From: Pezicula radicicola
Lineage: Eukaryota; Ascomycota; Leotiomycetes; Helotiales; Dermateaceae
DNA: 64,000 bases
NCBI GenBank assembly: GCA_003008705.1
Contig: PDUO01000017.1
Location: 499,827-563,826 of the forward strand
Direction of reading: 5' to 3'
In this document: one piece after another, positions 35,313 to 46,834 of the stretch
How the letters are laid out: each line of letters opens with the position of its first letter
How positions within the stretch are numbered: position 1 is the stretch's first letter
The notes under the pieces: model-generated
The model's database searches: none
Told to the model about the DNA's origin: nothing
Seen by the model: only the letters and a program-made list of their open reading frames with translations
Made by a program: the position numbers and the translations under genes

Positions 35313-35840
35313 CTTCGTTCTCGAGTGAGTGAGGTTGCTTGGTGCGAAGTCTGTCTAGGAGGTGGTACGGAGAAGAGGTGCAGACCAGCCCAGCCTTTCC
35401 CAAGGCGGACTGATGATTTGTAGCCTTGCCCCACATGTGGAGTGGTCGAAAGTTAAGCGAGCCCCTGAAAAAAGGCGAGTTCCGATGGTGATCAGCAAAG
35501 ACAATGGCAATTAAATGAAGACCTGAATATAATTGTTTCGACAAAGAAAGAAGAGAAAGAGACCATGAATTTATCCCTAACTTTATTGGAGATTGCCCAG
35601 GTGTAGCTCAGTGACTTAAATAAAGCTCTACAGCTTCTCTTATCGATAAAACCTTCTGGACATGAGCTCCTGGTGAACGTCTCATGCTAATGATAATGAT
35701 ACCAGTATTGGACAAGCACACACTCTCAAGGAGCTGCTGCACAAAGTCCCACTTCTATGAGATTTACCTAGTTTAATTTACCTAACCCAAATATGCGGCC
35801 CTAGAAATGGGAAATCCTTGCAACCTTTTCTTTTTCTCTG
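35313..35840. other. Intergenic upstream of the HAD gene
   Basis: Promoter region of the HAD gene followed by AT-rich DNA. No gene was seen. Confidence 0.45.
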
Positions 35841-36100
35841 GGCGATCAAGATGGTTTGAGTCACCCAAATCTGAGCGACTGACTTGTCGTGGGTTACCCA
35901 AATCAAGTCAGTTACCCGAAATCTGAGCGACTGACTTGCTGTGAGTTGCCCAAATCTGGGCGACTGACTTGTTTTGAGTTACCTAAAATCTGAGCGACTA
36001 ACTTGTTGTGAGCTACCTAAAACAACTCAGTCGCCTATATTGAGCGACTGACTTGCTTTGAGTCGCCCAAAACAACTTGGCGACTCAAAAATACTAGTCA
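35841..36100. repeat. Minisatellite, 17-18 base GCGACTGA family
   Basis: The unit GAGCGACTGACTTG recurs at 35873, 35925, 35958 (GGG variant), 35992 and 36042, spaced by about 33-34 or 50-52 bases, that is, multiples of 17. Between them lie diverged copies in the form GAGTTACCTAAAAT and its complement. The last part (CCCAAAACAACTTGGCGACTCAAAAATAC) is nearly the same as sequence in the first coding intron of the gene at 37121-39281. Confidence 0.85.
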
Positions 36101-36419
36101 ATAGCAGCATACAGTTCAAAACAATAGCACAAAAGCACGCAAAATCACATCAAAAAATACTCAAATATTCATAATCAAGGGCTGGATTTCGTATGCTATC
36201 AACCCATATCTCCCACCTAGGAGATTCATAACCAAGGAAAAGAATTCTGCGCGCCCAAGAATTCAGATGTAGGTACATAAAGCAAGGGGTATCATCCAAA
36301 GCAGAAAACGCCACCAATGCAAAGCCAATTGCGTCCAAAAGAACCAGACTCCAAGACAAAAAAAGCCAACGCCAGCCAAAGTACATAAGCATTTTTGAAG
36401 AGAAGAAAGGAAACTGCCG
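36101..36419. other. Spacer between two repeat blocks
   Basis: A-rich DNA between the minisatellite and the 130-base tandem array. No gene was recognised. Confidence 0.4.
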
Positions 36420-37100
36420 ATGTTAAATGAGGTACTGATGCAACAATCTTCACCTGTTCGGAGAGTAGCGAAGATGTATGAATGCAAGCAGAAACCGAAT
36501 AATAAGATCAATGCATTCCAGTTGGTAGATGATCGTAAATGTCAGGGTCGAACTGACAAATCTACCAAACATGAAGGATTATGCAGGATTGAAAAACATT
36601 CCGAAGAAGACAATCGCTGCAAATGCAAAGAACTGAATAAAGAGACCAAAGAGTTTTCGTTGGTTGACGAGCAAGAGTGTCAGAACTAGGCTGACCACGC
36701 TACCAAACGTCAAGACGTGAGAAGAGGTCTGAATGATGCGAAGCACTGCGAATGCAAAAACCCGAATAATGAGACCAATTTGTTCTCCGTTGGTTGTTGA
36801 GAGTAAGTGTCAGGATCGAACTGACAAAACAGCCACACGTGAGAGAGAACTGGTCGATATGGTGATAGGTGATAAGTGACGACAATACGGAGACAAAACA
36901 AGTAATCAAGACATGCTTCGCGAAAAGAGCAAATGCCAGGATCGAACTGACAGGACCACTTGGAATTATGCATTGAGCAAGCATCCAGAAAAGTACATAG
37001 TGCTGTGGAAGCAAAGCGAGAGCAAATAACAAGAAATTGAATTACGAGAATGATTCTTTGAGGTGAGCAACCCTGCCATAATCGAACTGACATGATCATC
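36420..37100. repeat. Degenerate tandem array, about 130-base units
   Basis: A core close to TGTCAGGATCGAACTGACA recurs at about 36539, 36678, 36807, 36934 and 37072, at intervals of 127-139 bases. Between cores a second block recurs (AATGCAAAAACCCGAATAATG-like, then TCTCCGTTGGTTG). Five diverged copies are visible. The array lies just downstream of the stop codon of the minus-strand gene at 37121, so it may be in its 3' transcript region. Confidence 0.8.
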
Positions 37101-37120
37101 ATAGATGATAGGTCAAGGGT

Positions 37121-39281
37121 TTAGTTAAAGCGAGCAGTTAGCTCGTTGTTGGGGCCAAGTTCGTGGTATGGGATAGACATAGTGAAGTGAGGCGGAACCT
37201 CGACACCAAGGTTTCCCAAGGCCACATCGTTCAAATGAATATTTTTCCAGATGAATTGTGTAGACCACGCGTCCGCCATACTCATGTCCTTACTCGCAGA
37301 ATGCAAACGTCCTCTACTAGTACTTCCATCCTCTAGGATGTCACCACGGGCGATGGCAAGGTCTCGCAATTCCGGAATAAATTCACTAATGTGAGTGAAG
37401 CCGCCATCCGGTTGTGGAGACAGAGAAGCAATGAAATGAGGAGCATTTCGGGTTGGTACCCAAGAATCATTCGTATACGATTGGTCGTATGCCCGAGCAT
37501 ACGCGCGTAGGTGCCATAATTGAAGGCGGCCGGCCAAGTATTCGGGAACCTCGAGAATGCGGCAAATCTGTGTCTTGAATTGAATTTCCCGCTCTGGGTA
37601 GAGCCCATCTGGATCACCACCATCGTCTCCTGCAACATTCATTTGTTGCATATTCTCTTCCGGGAGCTCATTTGCGTATTCCTGGTTCTCTGGATACTTT
37701 GTAGGCGAGGAAAAGGTAAATTTCTGTAGCTGAAGAGCCGGGTAATCATAATCCGTCACACCATAATTGGGAGATTGCTCTGCAACTGTGCTTTGATTAA
37801 CAGCGATTTTACGGGAAGACTTGGCGGTAGCCTTGGAACCCGATCTCTTCTTCGTTGTAGATCTGCCCTTTGACAAACGCGTAGGAGTGTACATATCATT
37901 CTCAGGAACAGCCTCAAGATCGTTGATGTCGTTGTCATCATTTTCATCCTTGATGGCGGCAGAAGAAGGCAGAGGAACGTTTGAAGAGGTTCTTCTTTGC
38001 CTGGTACTCTGTTGGCGGCGACTTGGGGTAGTCGCAGGCACTCCGATTTGGTCTGGGCTAGACTCCGCCTTCACCTCGGTCTTTCTCTTCTTCGCACTTC
38101 TAGTAGAATTCTTCTTGGCATCCGAAGGAGTTGAGCGTTTAGCAGGGCTACTGGCACTGTAGCCAAGGGCCTTCTTCTCCTCTAGAGACATATTCTTGAG
38201 GACATCTCGACCTTTGGAGTTCTCGATATCTCGCTTAGCATTAAGAATTGCGTTGTTATTCTTTGCCTAATAAGAGTTAAGAAGGTGCGAGAATGTGGGT
38301 GGTAGCTTAGATGTAGACCTACCTTAATCTCGCCACTTGGGTTGACTACAAGGCGTGAGACGTAACTTGTAGCAAGCAATTGCTTGCAAGCTGCCTTCGA
38401 CCTCTGTATCAAGAGATTAGTGCTGAAAATACAACGCCAGAGGGAAGTCTTACCCGACAGACATCGATAATGCGCTGCATGCGATCATCAAAGGTTTTGA
38501 AAACTTCCTTTGATAGCTTGTCTTTCACTGCTATCTTTGGGTCGATGCCCAGATGTACATCTCTTGCAGCTTCCTACGATACTATGGTTAATACAACTAC
38601 CAATTGATAGACGAGAAGTGCGTACAAGGATGGTCCAGGCCATAATCTCGATTTCCTCGTCGTGGTATTTATCTTCAAGGAAATGTCTCACAGCTTGTGC
38701 GGGTATCGTAGAATTGCCTTTCTTGACTTCTTTATCAACGACATCCGTAGTATCCTTAATACTGTCGAAGATGGTTTGCGCGTAGCGTTGCATCTCTGCA
38801 TCTGTGCTAGGCACCTCTTTATTCTTCTCTGTGGCGAGGGCGGCGACGACAAGGTCATCGTGTCTTTCATGTCGTCTACGAACAAAGTCGTCATAGTTTC
38901 TAATCGTGTGTGTGTACGAACCCGTGGGAATAGGCTGTGATGGTCGAGGTGGAGGTCGAGCCGGTCCCTCGGGAGCCAAAAATGGGTTGGAGTCCTCGTT
39001 GCCTGACTCGTAGTTTTCCTATATCTCGAGTTAGTGCCATGCATAATACAATAACAATGTGAAAATGTCATGAAAGTCTCAAGATAACTTAGTCACCAAA
39101 AACAACTCAGTCGTCCAAAACAACTCAGTCGCCCAAAACAACTTAGTCGCTCAAAATTTAATTTAGGCGACTTAAAAATACACCCCAAGTAAAGTACAGA
39201 AGTGAAATTTTTTAAGAGCAGGATAAACTTTAGACATACCATGAAATCGCTGCGTTCATCTTGGCTACTGTTGCCGTCCAT
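37121..39281 (-). CDS. Hypothetical nuclear-type protein, 593 aa
   Basis: Five exons, 39281-39240, 39018-38626, 38573-38454, 38403-38323 and 38266-37121, join without phase conflict to 593 codons. Introns are 221, 52, 50 and 56 bases with clear GT donors and TAG/CAG acceptors. I do not recognise the family. The N terminus is acidic and Pro-rich, then a region of helices (EAARDVHLGID to KGRDVLKN, residues about 145-245) that may be a small domain; a basic low-complexity linker with KKR and RQRRTSS signals follows, suggesting the nucleus. The C-terminal part (YPALQLQKFTF onwards, with CRILEVPEYLAGRLQLWHLRAYA) looks folded. The first coding intron carries the 18-base minisatellite, and the 5' leader carries the intron-like array. 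Confidence 0.75.
39085..39178. repeat. 18-base minisatellite inside a coding intron
   Basis: Four or five head-to-tail copies of AACTCAGTCGCCCAAAAC lie inside intron 39019-39239 of the 593-aa gene. The unit is the complement of the GGGCGACTGAGTT type found at 35.84-36.10 kb. Confidence 0.85.
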
Positions 39282-39298
39282 CTTTGCTCTAGGTCTAA

Positions 39299-40827
39299 TC
39301 TAAAACCCAAAGTTAGTTACAAATTCCAAGAAGGGACCTTTACGTGCAAGTGTTTCGTAAGACGATGAACAGTTTTGAAATGTCGAAGTAACAACATGAA
39401 GTTGATCGAGCTTGCCGAGAATAGGGAGCAAGAACGTGAAAACGTTTAAGCCTGCCGAGAATGCCGAGAATAGAAAACGAGAACTTGAAGATAGTTGGAA
39501 GCGGGGGTAGGATGTACCTAGGCTTAGGTGCTATAGTAAAAAATCATGTTAGTTAGAAGTTCTAAAAAATATCTGTGGTTGTGGATGTGGATGTGTTTTA
39601 CGAGACAATAAGTATGTCGGCAAGAACGAAACAACGATAGGAAGTGTGCTGAGGAAGCCCAGAACGAGAGCGTGAAAACGTTTGACGGTGCGAAGATGTT
39701 CGACAGCATGAAGATGTTTATAGACATACCTTGCGGTCTGCAACTATCTCAAAAAGATGTGTTAGTGGGGATTTAGCTCGCGTAGGGAAGCAAAAGGAAA
39801 TCCTAGAATAAAGACAAAGGAGTAAGCAGTTGATCACAAGTGTTGATGCTGCAGAGGTATAGCACCAAAGGGGTTCTGGAAAGGTACGTCGGAACAAGAC
39901 TGTGAATAGGTTGTGGCTGAATGGAAGAGGCCGAATGAATGGGAAATGCCGATCATGAGATACTCGGCAACAAGCCGAAGCTCGACAATGGCTGAGCGAA
40001 CGACAAAAAAGGGTTGCGCAGGATAAGCGACCACACAAGCCTTTGCCGACAATGAACACCCACCGGGGGAAAAGTTCATATAAAGAGCCTTGCCGAAGAT
40101 GCCGAAGATGGAATCGTGAGAACGTACCTGTCTGCAAAATCTTGTTAGCCAGTTTCCATCTTGCTTGAGATTGGTAACACAGGAAAGGTTGTTATGAATA
40201 GCACGGCCTTGCCGAAAATGCGAAACATGCGAGAACGCGAGAACGTTCGCGCCAACAAATTCCATGAGTAACTGAACTCCCTTTGTGCTTTAGGTTGGCA
40301 AAGGAGAAGTTGGTGTGAAGAACCAGTCCTGCCCTGCAGAGGATGCGAAAGATGTGAGGACGCACTTGATGGCAAATTGGCCCAACGACTAAGTCCCTTT
40401 GTATCTCTGAAGGACATGAAGGAAGTTGGTGTGAGGGGGGAAGTTGGTGCGAAGAGGGGAGTTGGTGTGAAGGGGAAGGAGGAAGTTGGTGTGCAGAGGG
40501 GAGTTGTTGTGAAGAGCCAGCCTTGCGGTGCCGAAGATGCGAAAGATGTGAGAACGCGAGAACGTACCTGATGGCAAAGCACTACAAGCAATCGAGTCCC
40601 TTTGTATTCCTAAGCGGCAACCGGGAAGTTGCGTGAAGGCGCAGCCTTGCGGTGCCGAAGATACAAAAGATGCGAAAGATGCGAAAACGTGAAGACGTAC
40701 CTATATGCGGCGCGCTGTTAGTAGGTAGGCTCCCTTATTACTTTGAAAGACCAAGAGAGAAGTTGTTGATGAGGAGCCTTGCCGAAGATGCGGGGATATG
40801 AAAACGTACCTGTCTAGAGGTTGTATC
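39299..40827 (-). repeat. Tandem array of intron-like units in a 5' leader
   Basis: Read on the minus strand, the sequence is a series of diverged units of about 110-200 bases, or twice that. Each begins AG|GTACGT or AG|GTATGT, continues TTCTCNCGTTCTC, then CATCTTCGGCAAGGCT, and ends with a CTAAC-like branch site and AG. Donor positions: 40809, 40700, 40567, a GTGCGT variant at 40364, a broken GAACGT variant near 40250, 40127, 39729 and 39517. Between acceptor and next donor lie 13-14-base segments at 40701-40714, 40568-40581, 40128-40140, 39730-39743 and 39518-39530. The last acceptor (TTTTAG, 39300-39302) is followed by ATTAGACCTAGAGCAAAG and the ATG of the 593-aa gene. Function is inferred, not shown. 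Confidence 0.7.
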
Positions 40828-41035
40828 GATGAGCTCTTTGGTGTCTGGCAAAGACTCAAGGTCTAGTCTTGAGAGTAAGTCGAAGATCCTTCTGGAGATG
40901 TTGCAAGAGCTTGAGAATCCAATGGCTTTGTGTGTAGCGAATGGGGATACAAGAAAGATTGCAGGAGTATCTTTTGAAAGTCAGCGTTGGTGTGCGCAAG
41001 GAAGGAAGAAAGGAGAGTTTGAACTGGAAAGGAGG

Positions 41036-41095
41036 AGGATTATATAGGCAGGCGGTTGACTAGCAACGTTTGAATTGGCCAATCAAAAGGCGCGC
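41036..41095 (-). promoter_or_regulatory. Candidate core promoter for the 593-aa gene
   Basis: On the minus strand a TATATAATCC box (41037-41046) lies about 30 bases downstream of TGATTGGCCAAT, which has CCAAT boxes in both directions (about 41074-41083). Transcription from here would make a first leader exon of about 200 bases ending CTAGACAG|GTACGT at 40810. Confidence 0.5.
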
Positions 41096-43961
41096 TCAAC
41101 CGACGAGGAGGCACTAGCGCGAAAACTCGACGACGACGACGATAACGGATGACCTCGACGTTTACAATTGAGAAGCTTATCAATTGAAGCAAAGCCTTCA
41201 ATGGTAATTAAAAGAAAGACACTTACACATCTTTAACTACGGGCCTTGAAAAGAGTCAGTAACTGCCTATCAGCATTGAACAATAAGTGAAGCTTGGTGG
41301 TTTGACATGACTTGAGAGCATGGCCAGCAGATATTGGGCAACGCTCGCTACAACGACAAGTCAACGGATGCGAGACTGCGCAACAGCAGCCTCCTCTCAA
41401 CTTCTGTTCTCGAACCATCTCGCAACTTAATACCACATAGCACAGTGTTGTGCTATGAGAGGAGTAGCCATACCGGTCCGTACAGATCTGTCAATCTTTC
41501 CAACTAGAAAGCATTGATATGACGAACTAACAACTGCTACAAAAAAAGGACGCCCATGCATTACAGCCATCTCCGATTACACAAGATTCGAGCAACGCTC
41601 AAACTCGACGATGCTAGACAACGAGGCCACTGGCAACGAGAACCTATACGACAACCCGACGTGGACTTCCTGTTTGAAGAAGGCTCTGAAGTGGGTGTTG
41701 GGCTTGCATTTGAAAACAAGAGGACATAAAGAACGCCAAGGACATACCTCCTAGAGTGCCGCAACCGCAGCGATCGACGCCAGAAGATGCTCTATTAAAG
41801 AATCGTTTCGAAAAACAAAATTGCCTGCCGAGTTAAGTCCAAGTTAGCATGAGTGCCTGTAGGATATCGGTAGCTAGTGGTCTAGGAGGATTCGAAGTCC
41901 GTCCGATCTTGGGACTTTGCAGACGGCACTGCGCAGTAAACAGAGGCTCAAATAGCTTCCTCAGTCGGATTCACATGGTGCTGTCAAGAGAAAGGCACCA
42001 CTACTCCTCTGGCTTCCGGCCAGCAGAAGCACACATCTTCCAGCGTTTCCAATCCACAAGGTGGACTAGAAGCTAAGGACAGACATACTTAAAAAGCAGG
42101 CCGCAGCAGCGCCCACCACAAAATCCTGCCGGTGTTCCATCTTATTTTTAGTTTTATTGGTTTCGTTGGTTTACTTTTCCTTTGTTTTTTCTTTCTTTTT
42201 GTTTTGAAGTAAGTCGTCTGCAAATTCAAGTTAGCCAAGGTACAAGAATATTCAGGTCTGAGCTAGCAATGTCTTCGGTCAACATTGCCACTAGTGATCG
42301 ATTCGAGTTGGACGTCTTGGTATATGGCCATGCAAAGTACAGCTATACACAGCGTTCCAAGGAAAGCTTGCAGTGCTGAGTAGACGGTGACACCTGAGTG
42401 GTAGCCATATTTCCACTGAACGTATTTAATAAAAGAACAATATTAGGAAGGGGAACACCAGATCATACTTGCATCAGGTAGCCATATATGCCTGTATGAT
42501 GTTTCACGACATCGCAAACTTTGGCATGCATATTCGGGGAGAGATACGCAGAAGCCGATATTTTTGAAGTAAGGGGTGTCAACTTACAAGCTATCTGTGA
42601 GTATTGTCGGCAAGGTTTTGGCTTTGCAATAATAGAGTCAGCTATGCTTATTGGGAGTTCGGGGTTGATGTGAAAACCATACTAAGCCTGGCAAAAGTTG
42701 TTTTCTGTTTCTGTTCAAGCTGCTAGTGTCAGTACTTGGAGAACCGATGAAATGGGAAAGGTTAACCTCAGTTACCTCGAGGAGAATTTGGAAGTTCCAC
42801 CAAGTAGTTTTAGGTCATTTCGGACCCCCTTCGTATCAAAAACACTACGGATTAGGAGTCACCGAGAAGCATCAGATCTTGAAAAAGAATTTGAAATAAG
42901 TTCATATACTATATACTATACCATATACGGACAACATATAGTCTGACTGCGACACAACAAGAACTTTCTGTCTGGTACTTCACTCTCCTTTGAGAAAGAT
43001 TGCCAGCGTTACTAATTTATTTCTAAGCTACCAAGTCCTTTGGATATCCACCTGTACAAAAAATTAGCGGCGTGAATGGAAAAGGGATCTGGAAGGAAAG
43101 ACAAGAGGAGAAGGAACGACTTACGACGCAAGATTCCCAGCGAGAGCAGCAACTCGAGCCACTTCTCAACATTCTACTACTATGAAAAGCTTCTTAAATC
43201 TACTTGTCTCTGTATACCCTGCAAGTCGAACGCATCCCCACTGGGCAAGTCTTTGGACAACAAGCTTCTCAAGCAGCCTGCTGAGGTCGAATATTCAGTC
43301 TACTTTTCAAACAAGTCAGCCAGACGTCTCCAGGTTAAATTGGGAGTCTCCTAAATCTGCAGGAATATAATGAATGGCAGCAAAGCAACCACTGACAGGC
43401 GACTGCTGATATGCCTCTTATAGAACGATACTCAAACAAGAAATGGCAGTGAAGTCATGAAAGCTGAACGAACGTACCTGAAGCTACTTGGGGGCAACAC
43501 CAAGATGGTGGCTCTGCTCTGAACTTTCAAGAAAGAAATCCATGGCTGCTGGGTTATGACTTTGTGCTCTGAAAGGATGTGTGGTATTGTCCAAGCTTGA
43601 TATCCCGAATTGTATTGTCAACAAGGAGGTGTAATTATTCGTGGAAGGCCCGAGTATCTGATGGTCGTGGACAGAATCCTGTCTTCTTCTTAGTATAGCG
43701 GCTTTGAATAAAGTGGTGATCAATGTCCGCTGCTGGCAGTAGGGTTGTCATCAATTGCTTTATTGCCACACATTTTGGCAGTCAATCTCAGAGACAAGAA
43801 AGCCTCGAGGATATATGAGTCTAAGGAGGGTATAGACGAGTAGTTGAAAACATCGACTTACCTGAGGTTGTGGAAGTCCAATTCTCCTCAAGGTTCCATC
43901 AAGGAATAACAAGGAGATCAGCCTTGGTACTGCCAAGTAACCTGTGGAATATCCAAGAAGG
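41096..43961. other. Gene-poor region with gene-like debris
   Basis: About 2.9 kb without a supported gene. Splice-donor-like AG|GTANGT strings occur on the minus strand (about 41746, 43478, 43853), and short basic frames occur on both strands. Features include a (CGA) run near 41130-41146 and an ACTATATACTATACCATATA stretch near 42907. A spliced non-coding transcript on the minus strand is possible but not demonstrated. Confidence 0.4.
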
Positions 43962-44440
43962 TTATCGGCCTTCGTAGAGATTTCCTGCATGGATGTGTTC
44001 CGTAGACTCTGGTGCGACTCCAACCAGAATATGCTGAAAAGAGTTAGGTAGAAGAGGGAGACCCTCTCCTCTGTCTTCGTTCTCACTGGTGGGCGAAGCA
44101 CCGCCCTTCTTTGTAAGAACAGTGGCCTTCAAGCGACGTGCTTCACGCTGAGCGGTAGAGGCGACAAGACTAGAATCGAGGCCTCCGGATAACAGAACAA
44201 CAGAGAGAAACCTAGATCTGTATGTAGGCGGCAATGTGCTGGAGGGCAGCATGGAACTTCTGCCATTAGGTCTCTTTCGGACAGCCATTTCAAATGTCTC
44301 TCTGATCAGCTTGAGGTCAGCTGGGGCTACTGGTACCTTGGTTGGCTCCCACCAAAGTGGTTGGTAGTAGCGCGTAGGAGTTTCAGTCTTTGAATCACAG
44401 ATGTGACCAGGTGGGAAAGAAATTATCTTATCCCAGACCG
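43962..44440 (-). pseudogene. Asparagine synthetase fragment
   Basis: A remnant of the start of the asparagine synthetase (glutamine-hydrolysing) synthetase domain. In order it shows IISFPPGHICDSKTETPTRY, YQPLWWEPTKVP, ADLKLIRETFEMAVRKR and then the ATP pyrophosphatase loop VLLSGGLDSSLVAS with QREARRL. Between RKR and VLLSGG there is an extra base: reading the next frame there gives LMAEVP, the family sequence, so a frameshift is visible, and about 50 unrelated bases follow. The N-terminal glutaminase domain and the rest of the synthetase domain are absent from both flanks. It is therefore a broken partial copy, presumably of a gene elsewhere in the genome. Confidence 0.75.
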
Positions 44441-44571
44441 AACGGCGCCAGTAGCACCACCTTCGGAGAAGTCAGTATCTCCTGTGGAGACTTTGGAAGA
44501 TCGGTGATGAGGTTCGTCGAGATGAGAATCCACTTACTTGCTACATCAACTCATCATCTTTTTGAGTCCTC

Positions 44572-44868
44572 CTACGGCCGATATGGTGGTGGCGGGAGAT
44601 GCTGGTATGGAGGCAATTCATCCTCCAGGGGCCTCTCTCGAGTACAAAGACCGCGCCCCAAGTGCTCTGGTGGAAGGTAGGCTGGTGGAGGCTGGTTTGG
44701 TAGGGGTGGATGTGGGAGGAGAGGGATATCGCGAGGAGCAGATCGAGGTAGAGAACGCCGCCTCCTCATTCCAAGAATTGACCCAACGACTAGGACCCCG
44801 GCAAACAGCAGGATGGAAACAAGTATAATACCCTTGAGCATGTAATAATCTTCTTCAGGGCTTGCCAT
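44572..44868 (-). CDS. Small single-pass membrane protein with PPxY motifs
   Basis: Single-exon frame of 98 codons from ATG 44868 (AAAATGGCA context). A short acidic N terminus (MASPEEDYYMLKG) leads to one membrane helix (about residues 13-33, IILVSILLFAGVLVVGSIL), then a basic stop-transfer RRRR and a proline-rich tail containing PPPAY and PPPPY. PPxY motifs recruit WW domains of Nedd4/Rsp5-type ubiquitin ligases, and small adaptors of this layout exist in fungi, so an Rsp5-adaptor role is a reasonable inference. The frame also runs upstream to 45015 from an earlier start, but that part lacks the family-like look. Confidence 0.6.
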   Translation of the reverse strand: MASPEEDYYMLKGIILVSILLFAGVLVVGSILGMRRRRSLPRSAPRDIPLLPHPPLPNQPPPAYLPPEHLGRGLCTRERPLEDELPPYQHLPPPPYRP

Positions 44869-46047
44869 TTTAGGTTGTGGTGGTTCTTTGCGTGGTTTGT
44901 GATGGTGTGGAAGAGATTGGGATCTGTCGTGGGGTGAAAATTCGAGGATGCTGCGACTCATCCGCCTCAAATGGCATAGCTCCGTCTTCACAGCATCGTG
45001 GGTTTCGACAGCCACTCACACGATTCAAAACTGGGGAGCTGTGAGTTCCCTAAGCCAGGAACTTTCTCTTAACGCTGGCTCTGGAAGGCTATTTCATGTC
45101 GAGACTTGGTAGATTACCGTTGGAGGGATACCGGAAATGTCCAAGACAGACCGACCACGACAGATAGTCTACGAGAAGTAGTAGACGACCGCTGGTACTG
45201 CTCTGTCTTGGCTTTATTTGGAGAGATATAAGCCTTGAAGCCATACGATAAAGCTGCAATGTAGCTATGGGAGTAACTGCGAGAACACGGATAAGTGTCC
45301 ATAGTTCTTTGCCTACGACCGCTAGGCGCTTTTGCACTGCTGCCATGCAATTTGGTCTTCCTTATATCGAATATAAGGCGGATATAGGCGTGGAATGCCT
45401 AAAATGTTTACTAAGTGAAGCCTTTTTATTCTCTCCAAAGGAAGTCTTACATGGTGTCAAACATCCTTGGACTCCTTTGATATGATTAAAGCCCGACGAA
45501 TGAGGATTATAACGTAGGCTAGATGTAGGGGCAAGTCTACAAATTTGTGACAAAGAAGTAGTTTGGTTTTTGTTGGACTAAGTAGATTACTTATAGCCGA
45601 CTGAATGATATTTGAATTAGTGGTAGAGATTTTCTTTATATCTAAGAACGACCACAGTGTGAGGATTCACAGTTCCTCCGCAAATGGAAACCATCCTGTT
45701 GAAGTGAGGTAACATTTTGGACTTCTAAGGACCTATCGTTAAGTAATGGCTTTCTGTGAATAGATGTTACCATCTTTGTTGAAGACTGAAGTATGGTTTC
45801 TTTTTGAAGGAATGTAGATGTGAACACGTACCACTAGTAGTGAGCTAACCGAGCCCCTTTCTATTACATCAACAGCCCACCACGTGATCACGAAGCACCT
45901 TCCCAAATTGAAAAACAAAGTTAAAAGGCACGCTCTCCTCCCCTCTTCCCTCTTCCGGAATCCTTACATTTTCGTAGAGAGCTACAGTTCCACACATTTC
46001 TGCCTCTCCAGTGAACAACAATACGTGAAAGTTTCAGACCAACTAAA
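44869..46047. other. Intergenic, no gene seen
   Basis: Contains the leader of the PPxY gene and the promoter of the first BTB gene, including CACGTGATCACG at about 45881. No other feature was supported. Confidence 0.45.
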
Positions 46048-46834
46048 ATGGGAGAATCAGGTATCAAACCCACCATGGAAAGCTCCTCGAACTTCGGGAG
46101 GTAAGCATGTTGGCATCTTGACAACGGATCTGCTGCATTCTTAGTACTATATTGACCAATGGTGCAGAAAGCTTGGTGTCACCATGGTTGATATCTTTGT
46201 TGGGCCATCAAACGAGCAGTTCCATGTACACAAAGATATCCTCTGCGCGAAAATTCCTTATTTTGAGAAGATGTTCAGAGGTGAATTCAAGGAAGCCAAG
46301 GATCGTGTCGCGACACTACCAGAGGATGACCCCGGAGCTTTCAGCTTGTTGCTTGAATGGCTCTACGGCGAGAAGTTTCTCGAATTCGACATTACCCAGA
46401 TAAAGCGAGATTCTGGACCCATGATTGACCGCATCGAGCTTTATGGCCTTTCGGAGAAACTCGTTATGCCAAATCTTATGGATTATACGGCCACTTCCAT
46501 TCTCTCAGGCTATGAACGACATCAAGGATTTCCAAGCATGGAAACGATCTCCGCAATGTACGAGTGCACCACTGATAGAGCCCCAATGCGATTCTACATG
46601 GCGAAGCAACTCCACCGGATCATGTTGACAAAAGAAGACTCGGTTGATTCCCCTTATTCTACACAAAATGTTATCCAAACAATGCTAGCGAACGAGGATT
46701 TGACCCAAGATCTCATGAAACTAATGCGTGGTCTTCAAACTACTCCTTCAGACCCAACAAAACTGCCGAAGTGCACCTTCCACATTCATTCCAAAGAGCA
46801 CGACTGCAATTTCAAGGCGAGTATTCAGGAGTAA
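46048..46834 (+). CDS. BTB/POZ domain protein, 239 aa
   Basis: Exons 46048-46100 and 46168-46834 (intron with GTAAGC donor, ATTGACC branch-like site, GTGCAG acceptor) give 239 codons. Residues about 25-95 form a BTB/POZ fold: MVDIFVGPSNEQFHVHKDIL, CAKIPYFEKMF, then LPEDDPGAFSLLLEWLYG. The rest is helical with no Kelch, MATH or zinc-finger partner domain, as in many fungal stand-alone BTB proteins. BTB domains dimerise and often bind Cullin-3; here that is only a family inference. A damaged paralogue lies 1.2 kb downstream on the same strand. Confidence 0.88.

Noticed and set aside
36420..40827. CRISPR-like look of the tandem repeats
   Set aside because: Units are long, diverged and without regular unique spacers, and the genome is eukaryotic.
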